From Streptomyces olindensis (GTDB lineage Bacteria; Actinomycetota; Actinomycetes; Streptomycetales; Streptomycetaceae): 64,000 nt of DNA. The notes under the pieces were generated by a model, which saw only the letters and a list, made by a program, of their open reading frames with translations, did no database searches and was not told the DNA's origin. The stretch covers positions 87,347 through 151,346 of the forward strand of contig JJOH01000018.1 of NCBI GenBank assembly GCA_000696115.1. The letters are read 5' to 3'. Within the stretch, counting starts at the first letter, position 1. Each line of letters starts with the position of its first letter. The translations under genes were made by a program, and so were the position numbers. Below are positions 8,848 through 18,513 of this stretch, piece after piece.

Positions 8848-8930
8848 GGCGCTCGCGGTCCTCGGGGTCGGAGACAGACTGGGGAATCGCCCTCCAGGGT
8901 ATCCCGGCGTGACAAGTCGCCGGGTCGCCC

Positions 8931-11378
8931 TCACCCACGCAGTGTCTCCTCCAGCTTCCGCGCCACCGCCGCCGCCTCGTCGGCGGGCAGCGGCGCGCCC
9001 TCCGGACCGGTCACGTAGAAGGCGTCGACGGCGTTGGCGCCGAGGGTCGAGACGTGCGCGCTGCGCACCCGCACGCTCGCGTCCTCCAGGGCGCGGCCGA
9101 TGCGGAACAGCAGGCCGGGGGCGTCCTGGGAGCGGACCTCGATGACCGTGGCCAGCCGGGAGGCGGCCGGGTGGACCGACACCCTCGGCGGCGGCGCGAC
9201 GACGCCCCGGCGGCGCGGATAGGCCGCGTCCCGTTCGGCGAGGCGGCCGGCGATGTCCAGGGAGCCGTCCAGGGCCCGCACGAGGTCGGCGCGGAGGCGG
9301 GCGGCCTGCGGCAGGGAGCCGTACTCGGCGGCGACCCGCCAGTCCAGCAGCAGGACGGAGCCGTCGACGCCGTCCGGGAGGGTCAGGGAGCGCAGCTCGG
9401 CGGTCCGCACGGTCAGCCGGTGCATGGCGAGGACCCCGGCCACCGCGGGCAGCACGCCCGGCTGGTCGGGCACGGCGATGAGCAGTTCCACTCCGAGCGG
9501 CTCGGGGTCGCCGGACGGTTCCTGCCCGGCGGGCGGCTCGGTCTGGGCCCGCAGGGCGAGGACCGGGCCGCCGGTCGCGACGGCCTCGATGGCGAGCCGC
9601 TCCTGCTCGGCGGTCGGAGCGGCGTCCTCGGGGTCGTCCGGGGCGTCCCCGGCGAGCACCGCCGAGACCCGCTTGACGAGGTCCGCCACGAGCGAACCCC
9701 GCCAGGACGACCAGGCGGCCGGGCCGGTGGCCAGGGCGTCGGCCTCGGTGAGCGCGTGCAGCAGTTCCAGGGTGCCCGGCGAGCCGACGGCCTCGGCGAC
9801 CGAGCGCACGGTGGCCGGGTCCTCCAGGTCCCGGCGGGTGGCCGTCTCGATCAGCAGCAGGTGATGGCGTACGAGGGTGGCGATGACGGTCACGTCGTGG
9901 CGGTCGAAGCCGATGCGGGCGGCGACGTCCTTGGCGATGATCTCGCCGGCCACCGAGTGGTCGCCGGGCCAGCCCTTGCCGATGTCGTGCAGCAGAGCGG
10001 CGACCAGCAGCAGGTCGGGCCGGCTGACCCGGCGCGTGAACTCGGAGGCGCGCACGGCGGTCTCGATGAGGTGCCGGTCGACGGTCCACAGGTGCACGGC
10101 GTTGCGCTGCGGCCGGCAGCGGACCCGCTCCCAGTCGGGCAGCAGCCGGGTGATCAGCCCCTCGGCCTCCAGCGCCTCCCAGACCTCGACGGTCGGGCGG
10201 CCGGAGCCGAGCAGGGTGACGAGCTGTTCCCGGGCCTCGGCGGGCCAGGGCGTGGGGATCGGGCGCACGGTGGCCGCCATCCGCCGTACGGCGTGCAGGG
10301 AGAGCGGGAGTCCGGCCTGCGCGGCGGCCGCGGCGGCGCGCAGCGGCAGGACGGGATCGCGCTCGGGGCGGGCGGCACGGGCGAGCACGACCTCGCCGTC
10401 CTGCTCGACCACGCCCTCCGCCAGGGGCGACCGCTCGGGGGCCGGTTTCCCGCCGCCCAGCATGGCGCGCAGCCGGGGCCGCACGGCGCGCGACCGCAGC
10501 ACGCGCCCCACCTCGCGCCAGGTGACGTCACTGGCGTACGAGACGACCCGGGCCGCCTCGTAGACCTGCCGCAGCAGCGTGTCCGCGTCGAGCAGGCCGA
10601 GTTCGGCGGCGACCTGGTCCTGCTCCTGGAGGGCGAGCCGGTCGGTGGCCCGCCCGGTGGCCAGGTGCAGGGCGTCCCGGACGTCGAGGAGGCGGCGCCG
10701 GGCGTCGGCGAGACCCTCGCGCGGGGCGTCGGCGAGCCAGGAGGCGGCGACGGCGCGCAGGGCGGTGGCGTCCCGCAGCCCGCCGCGGGCCTCCTTGAGG
10801 TCGGGCTCCAGCAGGTACTGCAGCTCGCCCTGCCGCTCGGCGCGTTCGGCGCACAGTTCCTGGAGTTCGGGCAGGCGCTTGGGCGCCTGGTTGCGCCAGT
10901 CGGCGAGGACGGCCGTGCGCAGTCCCGCCGTCAGACCGAGGTCGCCGGCGATGTGCCGGGCGTCCAGCAGGCCGAGCTGCACCTTGAGGTCCTCGCCGGC
11001 CGTCTTGCGGGCCTCGGCGGGCGTGCGGACGGAGTGGTCGAGGTCCAGTCCCAGGTCCCACACCGGGTACCAGAGCCGGTCGGCGAGGGCGGCGACCGCC
11101 TTGGTGTCGCTGCCGTCGTGCAGCAGGAGCAGGTCGAGGTCGCTGCGGGGGGACAGTTCACCGCGGCCGTAGCCGCCGACGGCGACCAGGGAGGCCCCGC
11201 GCAGCCCCTCGGCGCCCGCGGTGAACAGGCCGGAGAGCCAGTCGTCGGTCAGTTCGGCCAGGGCCGCACGGCGCGGCGGCCCGGACCGCGCCTCCTCGGT
11301 GAGGAGACGCAGCCGGGCCGCCGCGTAGCCGCTGGGTCCCGAGTCCTCTGCTTCCTTCTGCACGTCCGTACCCGTCAC
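8931..11378 (-). CDS. glnD: PII nucleotidyltransferase/adenylyl-removing enzyme
   Basis: GlnD modifies and demodifies the PII protein in response to nitrogen status; in Streptomyces it adenylylates GlnK rather than uridylylating it. The 815-residue protein has the nucleotidyltransferase motif GGYGRGELSPRSDLD near residue 75, an HD domain (LLHDIGKGWPGDHS) and two C-terminal ACT domains (IAVPDQPGVLPAVAG and EVRSQDAPGLLFRIG). The GTG at 11376-11378 is chosen because AGGAG lies seven bases upstream. It is the third gene of amtB-glnK-glnD. Confidence 0.96.
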   Translation of the reverse strand: MTGTDVQKEAEDSGPSGYAAARLRLLTEEARSGPPRRAALAELTDDWLSGLFTAGAEGLRGASLVAVGGYGRGELSPRSDLDLLLLHDGSDTKAVAALADRLWYPVWDLGLDLDHSVRTPAEARKTAGEDLKVQLGLLDARHIAGDLGLTAGLRTAVLADWRNQAPKRLPELQELCAERAERQGELQYLLEPDLKEARGGLRDATALRAVAASWLADAPREGLADARRRLLDVRDALHLATGRATDRLALQEQDQVAAELGLLDADTLLRQVYEAARVVSYASDVTWREVGRVLRSRAVRPRLRAMLGGGKPAPERSPLAEGVVEQDGEVVLARAARPERDPVLPLRAAAAAAQAGLPLSLHAVRRMAATVRPIPTPWPAEAREQLVTLLGSGRPTVEVWEALEAEGLITRLLPDWERVRCRPQRNAVHLWTVDRHLIETAVRASEFTRRVSRPDLLLVAALLHDIGKGWPGDHSVAGEIIAKDVAARIGFDRHDVTVIATLVRHHLLLIETATRRDLEDPATVRSVAEAVGSPGTLELLHALTEADALATGPAAWSSWRGSLVADLVKRVSAVLAGDAPDDPEDAAPTAEQERLAIEAVATGGPVLALRAQTEPPAGQEPSGDPEPLGVELLIAVPDQPGVLPAVAGVLAMHRLTVRTAELRSLTLPDGVDGSVLLLDWRVAAEYGSLPQAARLRADLVRALDGSLDIAGRLAERDAAYPRRRGVVAPPPRVSVHPAASRLATVIEVRSQDAPGLLFRIGRALEDASVRVRSAHVSTLGANAVDAFYVTGPEGAPLPADEAAAVARKLEETLRG

Positions 11379-11406
11379 CCAGCGACTCCTGTTCTGTTTG
11401 CCTGCC

Positions 11407-11745
11407 TCAGAGCGCGTCGGGGCCGCGCTCGCCGGTCCGGACCCGTACGGCCGTGTCGACCGGGATGGACCAGACCTTGCCGTCACCGATCTTGCCGGTG
11501 CGGGCCGCCTTGACCACGACGTCGATCAGCTGCTCGGCGTCGTCGTCCTCGACCAGGACCTCGATGCGGATCTTGGGGACCAGGTCGACGGTGTACTCGG
11601 CACCGCGGTAGACCTCGGTGTGGCCCCGCTGACGACCGTAGCCGCTGGCCTCGGTGACCGTCAGGCCGTGCACTCCGAAGGCCTGCAGGGCCTCCTTGAT
11701 CTCGTCGAGCCGGTGCGGCTTGACGACGGCGGTGATGAGCTTCAT
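11407..11745 (-). CDS. glnK: Nitrogen regulatory PII protein
   Basis: This 112-residue PII protein signals nitrogen and 2-oxoglutarate status and controls the ammonium channel AmtB. The T-loop is complete, and the modifiable tyrosine is Tyr51 in VYRGAEY. This is the residue adenylylated by GlnD in S. coelicolor. The B-loop TGKIGDGKVW is present near residue 87. Its ATG overlaps the amtB stop (ATGA), so the two are translationally coupled. The middle position between amtB and glnD matches the conserved actinobacterial operon. Confidence 0.97.
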   Translation of the reverse strand: MKLITAVVKPHRLDEIKEALQAFGVHGLTVTEASGYGRQRGHTEVYRGAEYTVDLVPKIRIEVLVEDDDAEQLIDVVVKAARTGKIGDGKVWSIPVDTAVRVRTGERGPDAL

Positions 11746-13085
11746 GCGTCCACCTTCTTGCTCTCGGCGCCGGCCGCTGCGGCCGCCACGGCTGCGGTCT
11801 TGGCGGCACCGCCACCGGCGCCGCTGAAGTCGTATGCGGTCTCGGCGTGCTCGGCCTGGTCGATGCCGGCGACCTCGTCGTCCTCGGTGACCCGCATGCC
11901 GATGGTCTTGTCGAGGATGAAGGCGAGGATCGCGGAGACGATCAGGGAGTAGGCGAGCACCGCGAAGACACCGGCGCACTGCTTCCAGAACTGGGTCAGG
12001 CCGCCGCCGTAGAAGAGGCCCTCGACCTCGGACTGGCCCTTGCCGCTGGCGAAGAAGCCGATGAGCAGGGAGCCGACGACACCTCCGACCAGGTGGACGC
12101 CGACGACGTCGAGCGAGTCGTCGTAGCCGAACTTGTACTTCAGGCCGACGGCCATGGCGCACAGCACACCGGCGATGACGCCGACGGCGATCGCGCCGAG
12201 CGGGGTGACCGCGCCACCGGCCGGGGTGATGGCGACCAGACCGGCGACCGCGCCGGAGGCGGCGCCCAGCGTGGTGAACGCGCCGTGGCGGATCTTCTCG
12301 TAGGCGAGCCAGGCCAGCATGGCGGCGGCGGTGGCGATCTGCGTGTTGACGAACATCAGCGCGCCGACGCCGTCGTCGTTGCCGAGCCAGGAGCCGGCGT
12401 TGAAGCCGAACCAGCCGAACCACAGCAGACCGGCGCCGAGCATGACCAGCGGGAGGCTGTGCGGGCGCATCGGGTCCTTCTTGAAGCCGACGCGCTTGCC
12501 GATGACCAGGATCACGCCGAGCGCGGCGGCACCGGCGTTGATGTGGACCGCCGTACCACCGGCGAAGTCGATCACACCGAGCTCGAAGGCCCAGCCGCCG
12601 GCGCCCCAGACCCAGTGCGCGACCGGGAAGTAGACGACCGTGGCCCACAGGGCGATGAACAGGGCCCAGGCGCTGAACTTCACGCGGTCCGCGAGGGCAC
12701 CGCTGATCAGGGCGGGCGTGATGATCGCGAACATCAGCTGGAACACCAGGAACACGAACACCGGGATGGTGTAGCCGTCCCACAGCTCGGTCAGGCCGAT
12801 GTTGCCGAGGCCGACCCAGTCGGAGTTCCAGCCGATGAGGCTGCCGGAGTCGGTGCCGAACGCCATCGAGAAGCCGTACAGCACCCACAGGATGGTGACG
12901 ATCCCGAGGCTGATGAAACTCATCATCAGCATGTTCAGGGTGCTCTTGACGCGGACCATGCCTCCGTAGAAGAAGGCCAGGCCCGGGGTCATGAGCATCA
13001 CCAGGGCGGAACAGATGAGCATGAACCCTGTGTTGGCGGCAGACAGCTTGGGTGCTTCTGCGGCAAGGGTGATGGCTGGTGCCAT
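11742..13085 (-). CDS. amtB: Ammonium transporter
   Basis: AmtB is a trimeric membrane channel that conducts ammonium. The 447-residue protein has about eleven hydrophobic segments and the family motifs FYGGMVRVKS, GTAVHINAGAAAL and DVVGVHLVGG; the last holds the second pore histidine. The C-terminal tail (DEVAGIDQAEHAETAYDF) is the conserved regulatory end that responds to PII. The gene heads the amtB-glnK-glnD operon, and a candidate GlnR site lies upstream. Confidence 0.97.
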   Translation of the reverse strand: MAPAITLAAEAPKLSAANTGFMLICSALVMLMTPGLAFFYGGMVRVKSTLNMLMMSFISLGIVTILWVLYGFSMAFGTDSGSLIGWNSDWVGLGNIGLTELWDGYTIPVFVFLVFQLMFAIITPALISGALADRVKFSAWALFIALWATVVYFPVAHWVWGAGGWAFELGVIDFAGGTAVHINAGAAALGVILVIGKRVGFKKDPMRPHSLPLVMLGAGLLWFGWFGFNAGSWLGNDDGVGALMFVNTQIATAAAMLAWLAYEKIRHGAFTTLGAASGAVAGLVAITPAGGAVTPLGAIAVGVIAGVLCAMAVGLKYKFGYDDSLDVVGVHLVGGVVGSLLIGFFASGKGQSEVEGLFYGGGLTQFWKQCAGVFAVLAYSLIVSAILAFILDKTIGMRVTEDDEVAGIDQAEHAETAYDFSGAGGGAAKTAAVAAAAAGAESKKVDA

Positions 13086-13203
13086 CGGCGTCTCCTCGTC
13101 GTTGGTACGGCCCCGTGCGGGCGAAGCCTCGAGCGGAATGAGGGGTGGGCCGGTTATGCGCCACGAGATTGGCGCAGCGCGGTTTCGGTGGAAGCCCCTC
13201 GTT

Positions 13204-13239
13204 GTTTCGCGGCCGTGACGAAGGCGCCTGCTGTGTTAC
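13204..13239 (-). promoter_or_regulatory. Candidate GlnR operator upstream of amtB
   Basis: Read on the minus strand, the segment contains GTAAC, then GTCAC, six bases, then GAAAC. The second pair matches the known Streptomyces GlnR half-site pattern GTnAC-n6-GAAAC; the first pair is degenerate in its second half (GGCGC). The site lies about 120 bases upstream of the amtB start, where GlnR activates amtB in S. coelicolor under nitrogen limitation. Confidence 0.6.
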
Positions 13240-13418
13240 GCGTCGATGAACTGCCGGATTGCGGGCGCGCCGATCGTTATCGTGGCGCAACCTTCCGTCC
13301 GGGCGGCCCTGGACACACGGGCCGGCCGCGGTCGGCCTTCCGATGACCTGGCATGGGGGAGCCGAGTCGGGCAGTTCGGGAGGGCCGGCCGCGGCCGGGG
13401 TTCGGGGGCCGGGTGGTC

Positions 13419-14915
13419 TCAGACCGCCTCGGCGGTCTCGGGCAGCTCGGCGGCGAGCCGCTCGGTGAGGTCGACGACCTCGCCGAGGTCGCCGAAGTCG
13501 CGTGCGGCGGTGTCGACCGTCTTTCGGATACGGGTGTTGACGCGCTCGGAACGCACCTTCTTGGCCACCTGCATGGCCTGGGCCGCGTAGACCGTGCTCT
13601 GCTCGGGCTCGCGCTGGAGGAGGTGCACGGTGGCCATGCCGATCAGGTTCAGCGCATACGACCGCTGGTGCTCGTCGTCCTCGGCGAACTGCTCCACGGC
13701 CCGCTTCATCAAGGGCTCGGCCAGCGAGGCGTAGGTGGGGCTGCGGCCGGCCACGTAGGCCAGGTCGCGGTACGAGTGGGAGTTCTCGCCGTAGAGCTCG
13801 GCTTCGGAGAAGAAGCGGATCCAGTCGGGGTCCGGCTCGTCCCACTCGTCGGCCTCGGCGAAGGTGTCCTCGGCCATCCGGACCGCCCGCTTGCACTTCC
13901 CGGGCTGCCCCATGTTGGCGTAGGCGCGGGCCTCCATCGCATACAGCATCGACTGGGTGCGCGGGCTCGCGCAGTCCCGGCTGCCGTACTGCGCGAGGTG
14001 GATCAGCTCCAGCGCGTCGTCGGGCCGGCCGAGGTGGATCATCTGGCGGCTCATGCTGGACAGGACGTAGGAGCCCAGCGGCCGGTCACCGGCCTCCTTG
14101 GCCGCGTGCAGCGCGAGGACGAAGTACTTCTGCGCGGTCGGCTGCAGCCCGATGTCGTACGACATCCAGCCCGCCAGCTCGGCGAGCTCGGCGGCGACCT
14201 TGAACAGGCGCCGGGTGGTGGCCTCGGGCTGGGGTTCCTGGAGCAGGTCGGTCACCTCGTGCAGCTGGCCGACGACCGCCTTGCGGCGCAGGCCGCCGCC
14301 GCACTGGGCGTCCCACTGCCGGAACATCACCGTCGTGGACTCCAGCAGGTCCAGCTCCGGCTTGGAGAGCCGGCCGCGGGCGCGCCCCGCACCGACCGCG
14401 GGGTCGGGCTCGGACCGCGGCGCCGGGGGCGAGGGGACGAGCCAGCGCTGCATCGGCTCGATGAGGGCCGGGCCCGCAGACAGGACCAGCGAGCTCCCGA
14501 GGAAGCCGCGCCGCGCCAGCATCAGGTCGCTGCGCGAGAACTCGCTGAGCAGGGCCACGGTCTGCGGGCCCGTCCAGGGCAGGTCGACACCGGTCGCGGA
14601 GGGTGACTGACGCGCCGTGCGCAGCCCCAGGTCCTCGACGGAGACGACGACGCCGAAGCGCTCCGAGAACAGCTCGGAGAGGATCCTGGGGATCGGCTCG
14701 CGCGGGTTCTCGCCGTCGAGCCAGCGGCGCACGCGCGAGGTGTCGGTGGAGATGTGGTTGGCGCCCAACTGCCGCGCCCTGCGGTTGACCTGGCGGGCGA
14801 GCTCGCCCTTGGACCAGCCGCTGCGCACGAACCAGGAGGTGAGCAGCTCGTTCGGGCGCTTGTCAGTGTGCGTCGCGTGTGCAGCGTTCGTCCCGCTTCC
14901 GCCGTTGCCGCTCAC
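13419..14915 (-). CDS. nsdA: NsdA, negative regulator of differentiation and antibiotic production
   Basis: This 498-residue protein matches S. coelicolor NsdA, whose loss increases actinorhodin production and sporulation. The N-terminal 100 residues look like a helix-turn-helix-type region (GWSKGELARQVNRRAR and DTSRVRRWLDGENPR). The rest is alpha-helical repeats of TPR type (for example HLGRPDDALELIHLAQYG). The GTG at 14913-14915 (VSGNGGSGTN) is chosen by similarity to the remembered NsdA start. It stands alone, divergent from the Prim-Pol gene. Confidence 0.9.
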   Translation of the reverse strand: MSGNGGSGTNAAHATHTDKRPNELLTSWFVRSGWSKGELARQVNRRARQLGANHISTDTSRVRRWLDGENPREPIPRILSELFSERFGVVVSVEDLGLRTARQSPSATGVDLPWTGPQTVALLSEFSRSDLMLARRGFLGSSLVLSAGPALIEPMQRWLVPSPPAPRSEPDPAVGAGRARGRLSKPELDLLESTTVMFRQWDAQCGGGLRRKAVVGQLHEVTDLLQEPQPEATTRRLFKVAAELAELAGWMSYDIGLQPTAQKYFVLALHAAKEAGDRPLGSYVLSSMSRQMIHLGRPDDALELIHLAQYGSRDCASPRTQSMLYAMEARAYANMGQPGKCKRAVRMAEDTFAEADEWDEPDPDWIRFFSEAELYGENSHSYRDLAYVAGRSPTYASLAEPLMKRAVEQFAEDDEHQRSYALNLIGMATVHLLQREPEQSTVYAAQAMQVAKKVRSERVNTRIRKTVDTAARDFGDLGEVVDLTERLAAELPETAEAV

Positions 14916-15360
14916 TGGAACGCCCCCATCCCTGAGACCACTTGTCGCCGAGTGCGCCAAGCCCTATCAGCATGCCGGTTCGTACGGCCGTCCGTCCGGC
15001 CCTTGTCACCCTTCGAACGGAAAGACGACTTGCCTCCGGCATACCCACGAGCGCATGTGCCCCCAGGCCTCGTGCACACAAAGTAATCCTACGATCACCC
15101 GTCCAGCCATGGCTCACACGTAAACGCCACCATTCGCCACCCCATCGAATGAACTCACGTACGCCTGCGCGCGATTCACTTGACACAGGACACCCAGGAG
15201 CGGGTGCAGCGATGCACTCGGGGGCGCGCGTCGTCAGGCACACCACCCTGGACACTTCCGGGCGCCGAGTGAACCGGCCTCCGTCGGGAAGGCGGAAACG
15301 GAGAGTCACATGTCGCGTCCGCTGCGTAACCGTGGGTGCGTCGGACCCGTTGGAGGGGGT
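14916..15360. other. 445-base divergent intergenic region
   Basis: This region separates the divergent nsdA and Prim-Pol genes and should contain both promoters. A TTGACA hexamer occurs at 15180-15185, but no convincing -10 element follows at the right distance. I see no RNA gene or repeat in it. Confidence 0.4.
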
Positions 15361-16026
15361 ATGGGCTTCACGATCGGCATCAGCCGGGGCATGCGCGACA
15401 TCCGGACCGGCTCCCGCCGCCGCGGCCGCACGTCGGACGGCACCGCCGTGGCCGAGTACACCGGGCTGTGGGGCTGGGACGTGGTGCCGGGTGCCCGGGC
15501 GTCGGCGGGCGCCTGCTCCTGCGGCCGCCGTGACTGCCCGGCGCCCGGCGCGCATCCGCTCGACTTCGCACCGGTGATCCCGGCCGGGGCGACGCTGGAC
15601 GAGGTGACCGAGGCCTGGAGCGAGTACCCCGGCGCCTCGGTGATGCTGCCGGTCGGCCGAGCGTTCGACGTCATCGAGGTGGCCGAACCCGCCGGCTGCC
15701 GCGCCCTGGCCCGGCTGGAGCGCATGGGCCTGCCCGTCGGCCCGGTCGCGGCGACCCCGGACGGCCGCGCCCACTTCTTCGTCGCCCCCGGTGCCGCCGC
15801 CGACCTGCCCGGGCTCCTCTACCGCATGGGCTGGGACGACCCGGACGCCCTCGACCTGCGCGGCCTCGGCCCCGGCACGCACATCACGGCACCGCCCTCG
15901 GACCGCGGCGGCCTCGGCCCGGTCCGCTGGCTGCGCTCCCCCGCCCTGGACTCCGCGTCCCGCCCGCCGGAGGCCCGCCTGGTGCTGGGCACGCTGGCGT
16001 ATGTGGCGCACCGGTCACGGGCGTAG
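15361..16026 (+). CDS. Bifunctional primase/polymerase (Prim-Pol) N-terminal domain protein
   Basis: This 221-residue protein resembles the Prim-Pol (archaeo-eukaryotic primase) domain found at the N-terminus of plasmid and phage replication proteins, but it stands alone with no helicase part. The Cys/His cluster ACSCGRRDCPAPGAHP near residue 50 is typical of this family. The expected acidic metal-binding pair is seen only as FDVIEV. GGAGGGGGT directly before the ATG at 15361 supports this start over one 51 bases upstream. Homologues sit next to ftsY in Streptomyces from memory; the function is unknown to me. Confidence 0.75.
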   Translation: MGFTIGISRGMRDIRTGSRRRGRTSDGTAVAEYTGLWGWDVVPGARASAGACSCGRRDCPAPGAHPLDFAPVIPAGATLDEVTEAWSEYPGASVMLPVGRAFDVIEVAEPAGCRALARLERMGLPVGPVAATPDGRAHFFVAPGAAADLPGLLYRMGWDDPDALDLRGLGPGTHITAPPSDRGGLGPVRWLRSPALDSASRPPEARLVLGTLAYVAHRSRA

Positions 16027-16046
16027 GCACGGCAAGGACACAGAGC

Positions 16047-16087
16047 GAAGCGCCCGTCCCCGACTGCACCTCGGGGGCGGGCGCTTC
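16047..16087. terminator. Bidirectional terminator hairpin
   Basis: A 15-base stem (16047-16061 with 16073-16087, one G-T pair) lies between the convergent Prim-Pol and ftsY genes. Confidence 0.8.
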
Positions 16088-16137
16088 TCGCGCGCGGATG
16101 CGGTTCTTCGGAGGTCCTGCCTCGGCGGGTGCCGGGC

Positions 16138-17337
16138 TCACTCCCCGATCAGGGCGTCAACGAACGCCTCCGGCTCGAACGGCGCGAGGTCGTCCGCGCC
16201 CTCGCCGAGCCCGACCAGCTTGACCGGGACGCCCAGCTCCCGCTGGACCGCGACCACGATGCCGCCCTTGGCGGTGCCGTCGAGCTTGGTGAGGACGATG
16301 CCGGTGATGTCGACGACCTCGGCGAAGACCCGGGCCTGGACCAGGCCGTTCTGGCCGGTGGTGGCGTCGAGCACGAGCAGCACCTCGTCGACCGGGGCCT
16401 GCTTCTCCACGACCCGCTTGACCTTGCCGAGCTCGTCCATGAGGCCGGTCTTGGTGTGCAGCCGGCCGGCGGTGTCGATGAGCACGACGTTCGCGCCCAT
16501 CTCCTTGCCCTCCTTGACCGCGTCGAAGGCCACGGAGGCCGGGTCGCCGCCCTCCGGTCCGCGCACGGTGTAGGCGCCGACGCGCTCGCCCCAGGTCTGG
16601 AGCTGGTCGGCGGCGGCGGCCCGGAAGGTGTCGGCGGCGCCGAGCACCACGCTCTGGCCGTCGGCGACCAGGACGCGGGCGAGCTTGCCGGTCGTGGTGG
16701 TCTTGCCGGTGCCGTTGACGCCGACGACCATCACGATGCCGGGCTTGCGGTCCTCGGGCTCGGTCTTGACCGCGCGGTCCATGTCGCGGCCGACCAGCGT
16801 GACGAGCTCCTCGCGGAGCAGGGTGCGCAGTTCCTCGGGGGTGCGCGTGCCGAGCACCTTCACGCGCTCGCGCAGCCGCTCGACCAGCTCCTGGGTGGGC
16901 TGCACGCCGACGTCGGCGGTGAGCAGCGTGTCCTCGATCTCCTCCCAGGTGTCCTCGTCGAGGTGCTCGCGGGACAGCAGGGTGAGCAGGCCCTTGCCGA
17001 GGGCGTTCTGCGAGCGGGAGAGCCGGGCCCGCAGCCGGACCAGGCGGCCCGCGGTGGGCTCCGGGATCTCGATCTCGGGAGCTTCGGCGGGGGGCTCCTC
17101 GACGACGACCGGAGCCGAGCCGTCCGGAAGATCCACCTCCTCTATCGTGCGCCGCGGTTCCTCCCGCGGCGTCTCGGCCTCGTCGCCGACGTGCGGCTCG
17201 GCCGGTGGGGCGGTGATGTCGGGCGCCGCGGGCGGGGGCGGCGGCAGCTGCTTCTTGCGCCGGCTGCCGACGATGAGCCCGCCGAGCGCGCCGAGCACGA
17301 CCACGGCGATGACTACAGCAAGGATGACGATGTCCAT
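16138..17337 (-). CDS. ftsY: Signal recognition particle receptor
   Basis: FtsY is the membrane receptor for the Ffh-RNA particle. The 399-residue protein starts with a hydrophobic segment (MDIVILAVVIAVVVLGALGG) that can anchor it. An acidic, Pro-rich linker and the NG GTPase domain follow: GVNGTGKTTTTGKLA (P-loop), IDTAGRLHTK and TKLDGTAKGG. The start at 17335-17337 is the ATG just before the hydrophobic segment. Confidence 0.96.
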   Translation of the reverse strand: MDIVILAVVIAVVVLGALGGLIVGSRRKKQLPPPPPAAPDITAPPAEPHVGDEAETPREEPRRTIEEVDLPDGSAPVVVEEPPAEAPEIEIPEPTAGRLVRLRARLSRSQNALGKGLLTLLSREHLDEDTWEEIEDTLLTADVGVQPTQELVERLRERVKVLGTRTPEELRTLLREELVTLVGRDMDRAVKTEPEDRKPGIVMVVGVNGTGKTTTTGKLARVLVADGQSVVLGAADTFRAAAADQLQTWGERVGAYTVRGPEGGDPASVAFDAVKEGKEMGANVVLIDTAGRLHTKTGLMDELGKVKRVVEKQAPVDEVLLVLDATTGQNGLVQARVFAEVVDITGIVLTKLDGTAKGGIVVAVQRELGVPVKLVGLGEGADDLAPFEPEAFVDALIGE

Positions 17338-17488
17338 AACGCGTCCAGTATCAGTCATGGGGCCCCGGGTCACCCTGCGCGCACCGCCCCGAAGGATCGA
17401 GGCCCGCCGGATCTCCACACCCCTGGATGTCTGACGCCCCGTCAGCTAACGTCCCCCGGACACCCGCCCGGTGAAGGGAGACGCCGCC

Positions 17489-18460
17489 ATGCCCGTCACG
17501 GTCGCACGCTTCAACCTCGTCGCCCCCGGGGCCTCCCCCGCCGAGCTCGGCGCCCGGTACCGGGCGGCCCTGGAGATGGCCGCGTACGCCGACGACCGGG
17601 GCGTGACCACCGTGCAGACGGAGGAGCACCACGGGGCCGACAACAACTGGCTGCCGTCGCCGTTCGCCTTCGCGGGAGCCGTCTTCGGCGCGACCCGGCG
17701 TGTCGTGGTCACCGTCTCGGCGATCATCGGCCCGCTGCACGACCCGCTGCGGCTGGCCGAGGAGATCGCCGTGCTGGACCTGCTGAGCAAGGGCAGGCTG
17801 GTGACGGTCGCCGGGATCGGGTACCGGCCGGAGGAGTACGAGCAGTTCGGCGTGGACTTCACCCGGCGCGGGAAGCTCCAGGACGAACTGCTGGAGACGC
17901 TGCTGAAGGCCTGGACGGGTGAGCCGTTCTCCTACCGGGGCCGCACGGTCCGGATCACCCCGCGCCCGTTCACCGACCCGCACCCGCTGCTCCTGGTCGG
18001 CGGCTCCTCCAGGGCCGCCGCCCGCCGGGCCGCCCGGCTCGGCCTGCCCTTCTTCCCCAGCGCGCACCTGCCGGAGCTGGAGGCGTACTACAAGGAGCGG
18101 CTCGTCGAGTACGGCACCGAGGGCTGGGTCATGATGCCCGCGGCCGAGACACCCCTGCTGCACGTCGCCGAGGACCCGGACCGAGCCTGGGCGGAGTACG
18201 GCCGGCACTTCCTGCACGAGGCGCGGACGTACGCCGCCTGGCAGTCGGGCGGGGTGCGCTCGGCGGTGAAGTCGGCCGCGACGACCGTCGAGGAGCTGCG
18301 CGGGGAGGGCGTGTACCGGATCCTCTCGCCGGAGCAGTGCGCGGGGCTGGGGCTGGACTCCTACGTCCTGCATCCGCTGGCGGGCGGGATGCCGGTGGAG
18401 GAGGGGTGGCGGAGTCTCCAGCTGTTCTGCGAGCGGGTGCTGCCGGTCCTGGAGGGCTGA
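17489..18460 (+). CDS. Luciferase-like monooxygenase (LLM) family protein
   Basis: This 323-residue protein has the TIM-barrel of bacterial-luciferase-like flavin (FMN or F420) dependent oxidoreductases. Conserved pieces are QTEEHHGADNNW, AEEIAVLDLLSKGRL with VAGIGYRPEEYEQFGV, and LLLVGGSSRAAARRAA. The substrate cannot be inferred. AAGGGAG eight bases before the ATG at 17489 decides the start over the in-frame GTG at 17471. It is monocistronic, divergent from ftsY. Confidence 0.85.
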   Translation: MPVTVARFNLVAPGASPAELGARYRAALEMAAYADDRGVTTVQTEEHHGADNNWLPSPFAFAGAVFGATRRVVVTVSAIIGPLHDPLRLAEEIAVLDLLSKGRLVTVAGIGYRPEEYEQFGVDFTRRGKLQDELLETLLKAWTGEPFSYRGRTVRITPRPFTDPHPLLLVGGSSRAAARRAARLGLPFFPSAHLPELEAYYKERLVEYGTEGWVMMPAAETPLLHVAEDPDRAWAEYGRHFLHEARTYAAWQSGGVRSAVKSAATTVEELRGEGVYRILSPEQCAGLGLDSYVLHPLAGGMPVEEGWRSLQLFCERVLPVLEG

Positions 18461-18513
18461 GGCCGGCGCATGACCGGTGGTCCGTCGCGCCCGGCCGGTG
18501 ATCCACTGGGGCC

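Noticed and set aside
15180..15210. A TTGACA -35-like hexamer upstream of the Prim-Pol gene
   Set aside because: No matching -10 element lies 16-18 bases downstream, so I do not call a promoter.
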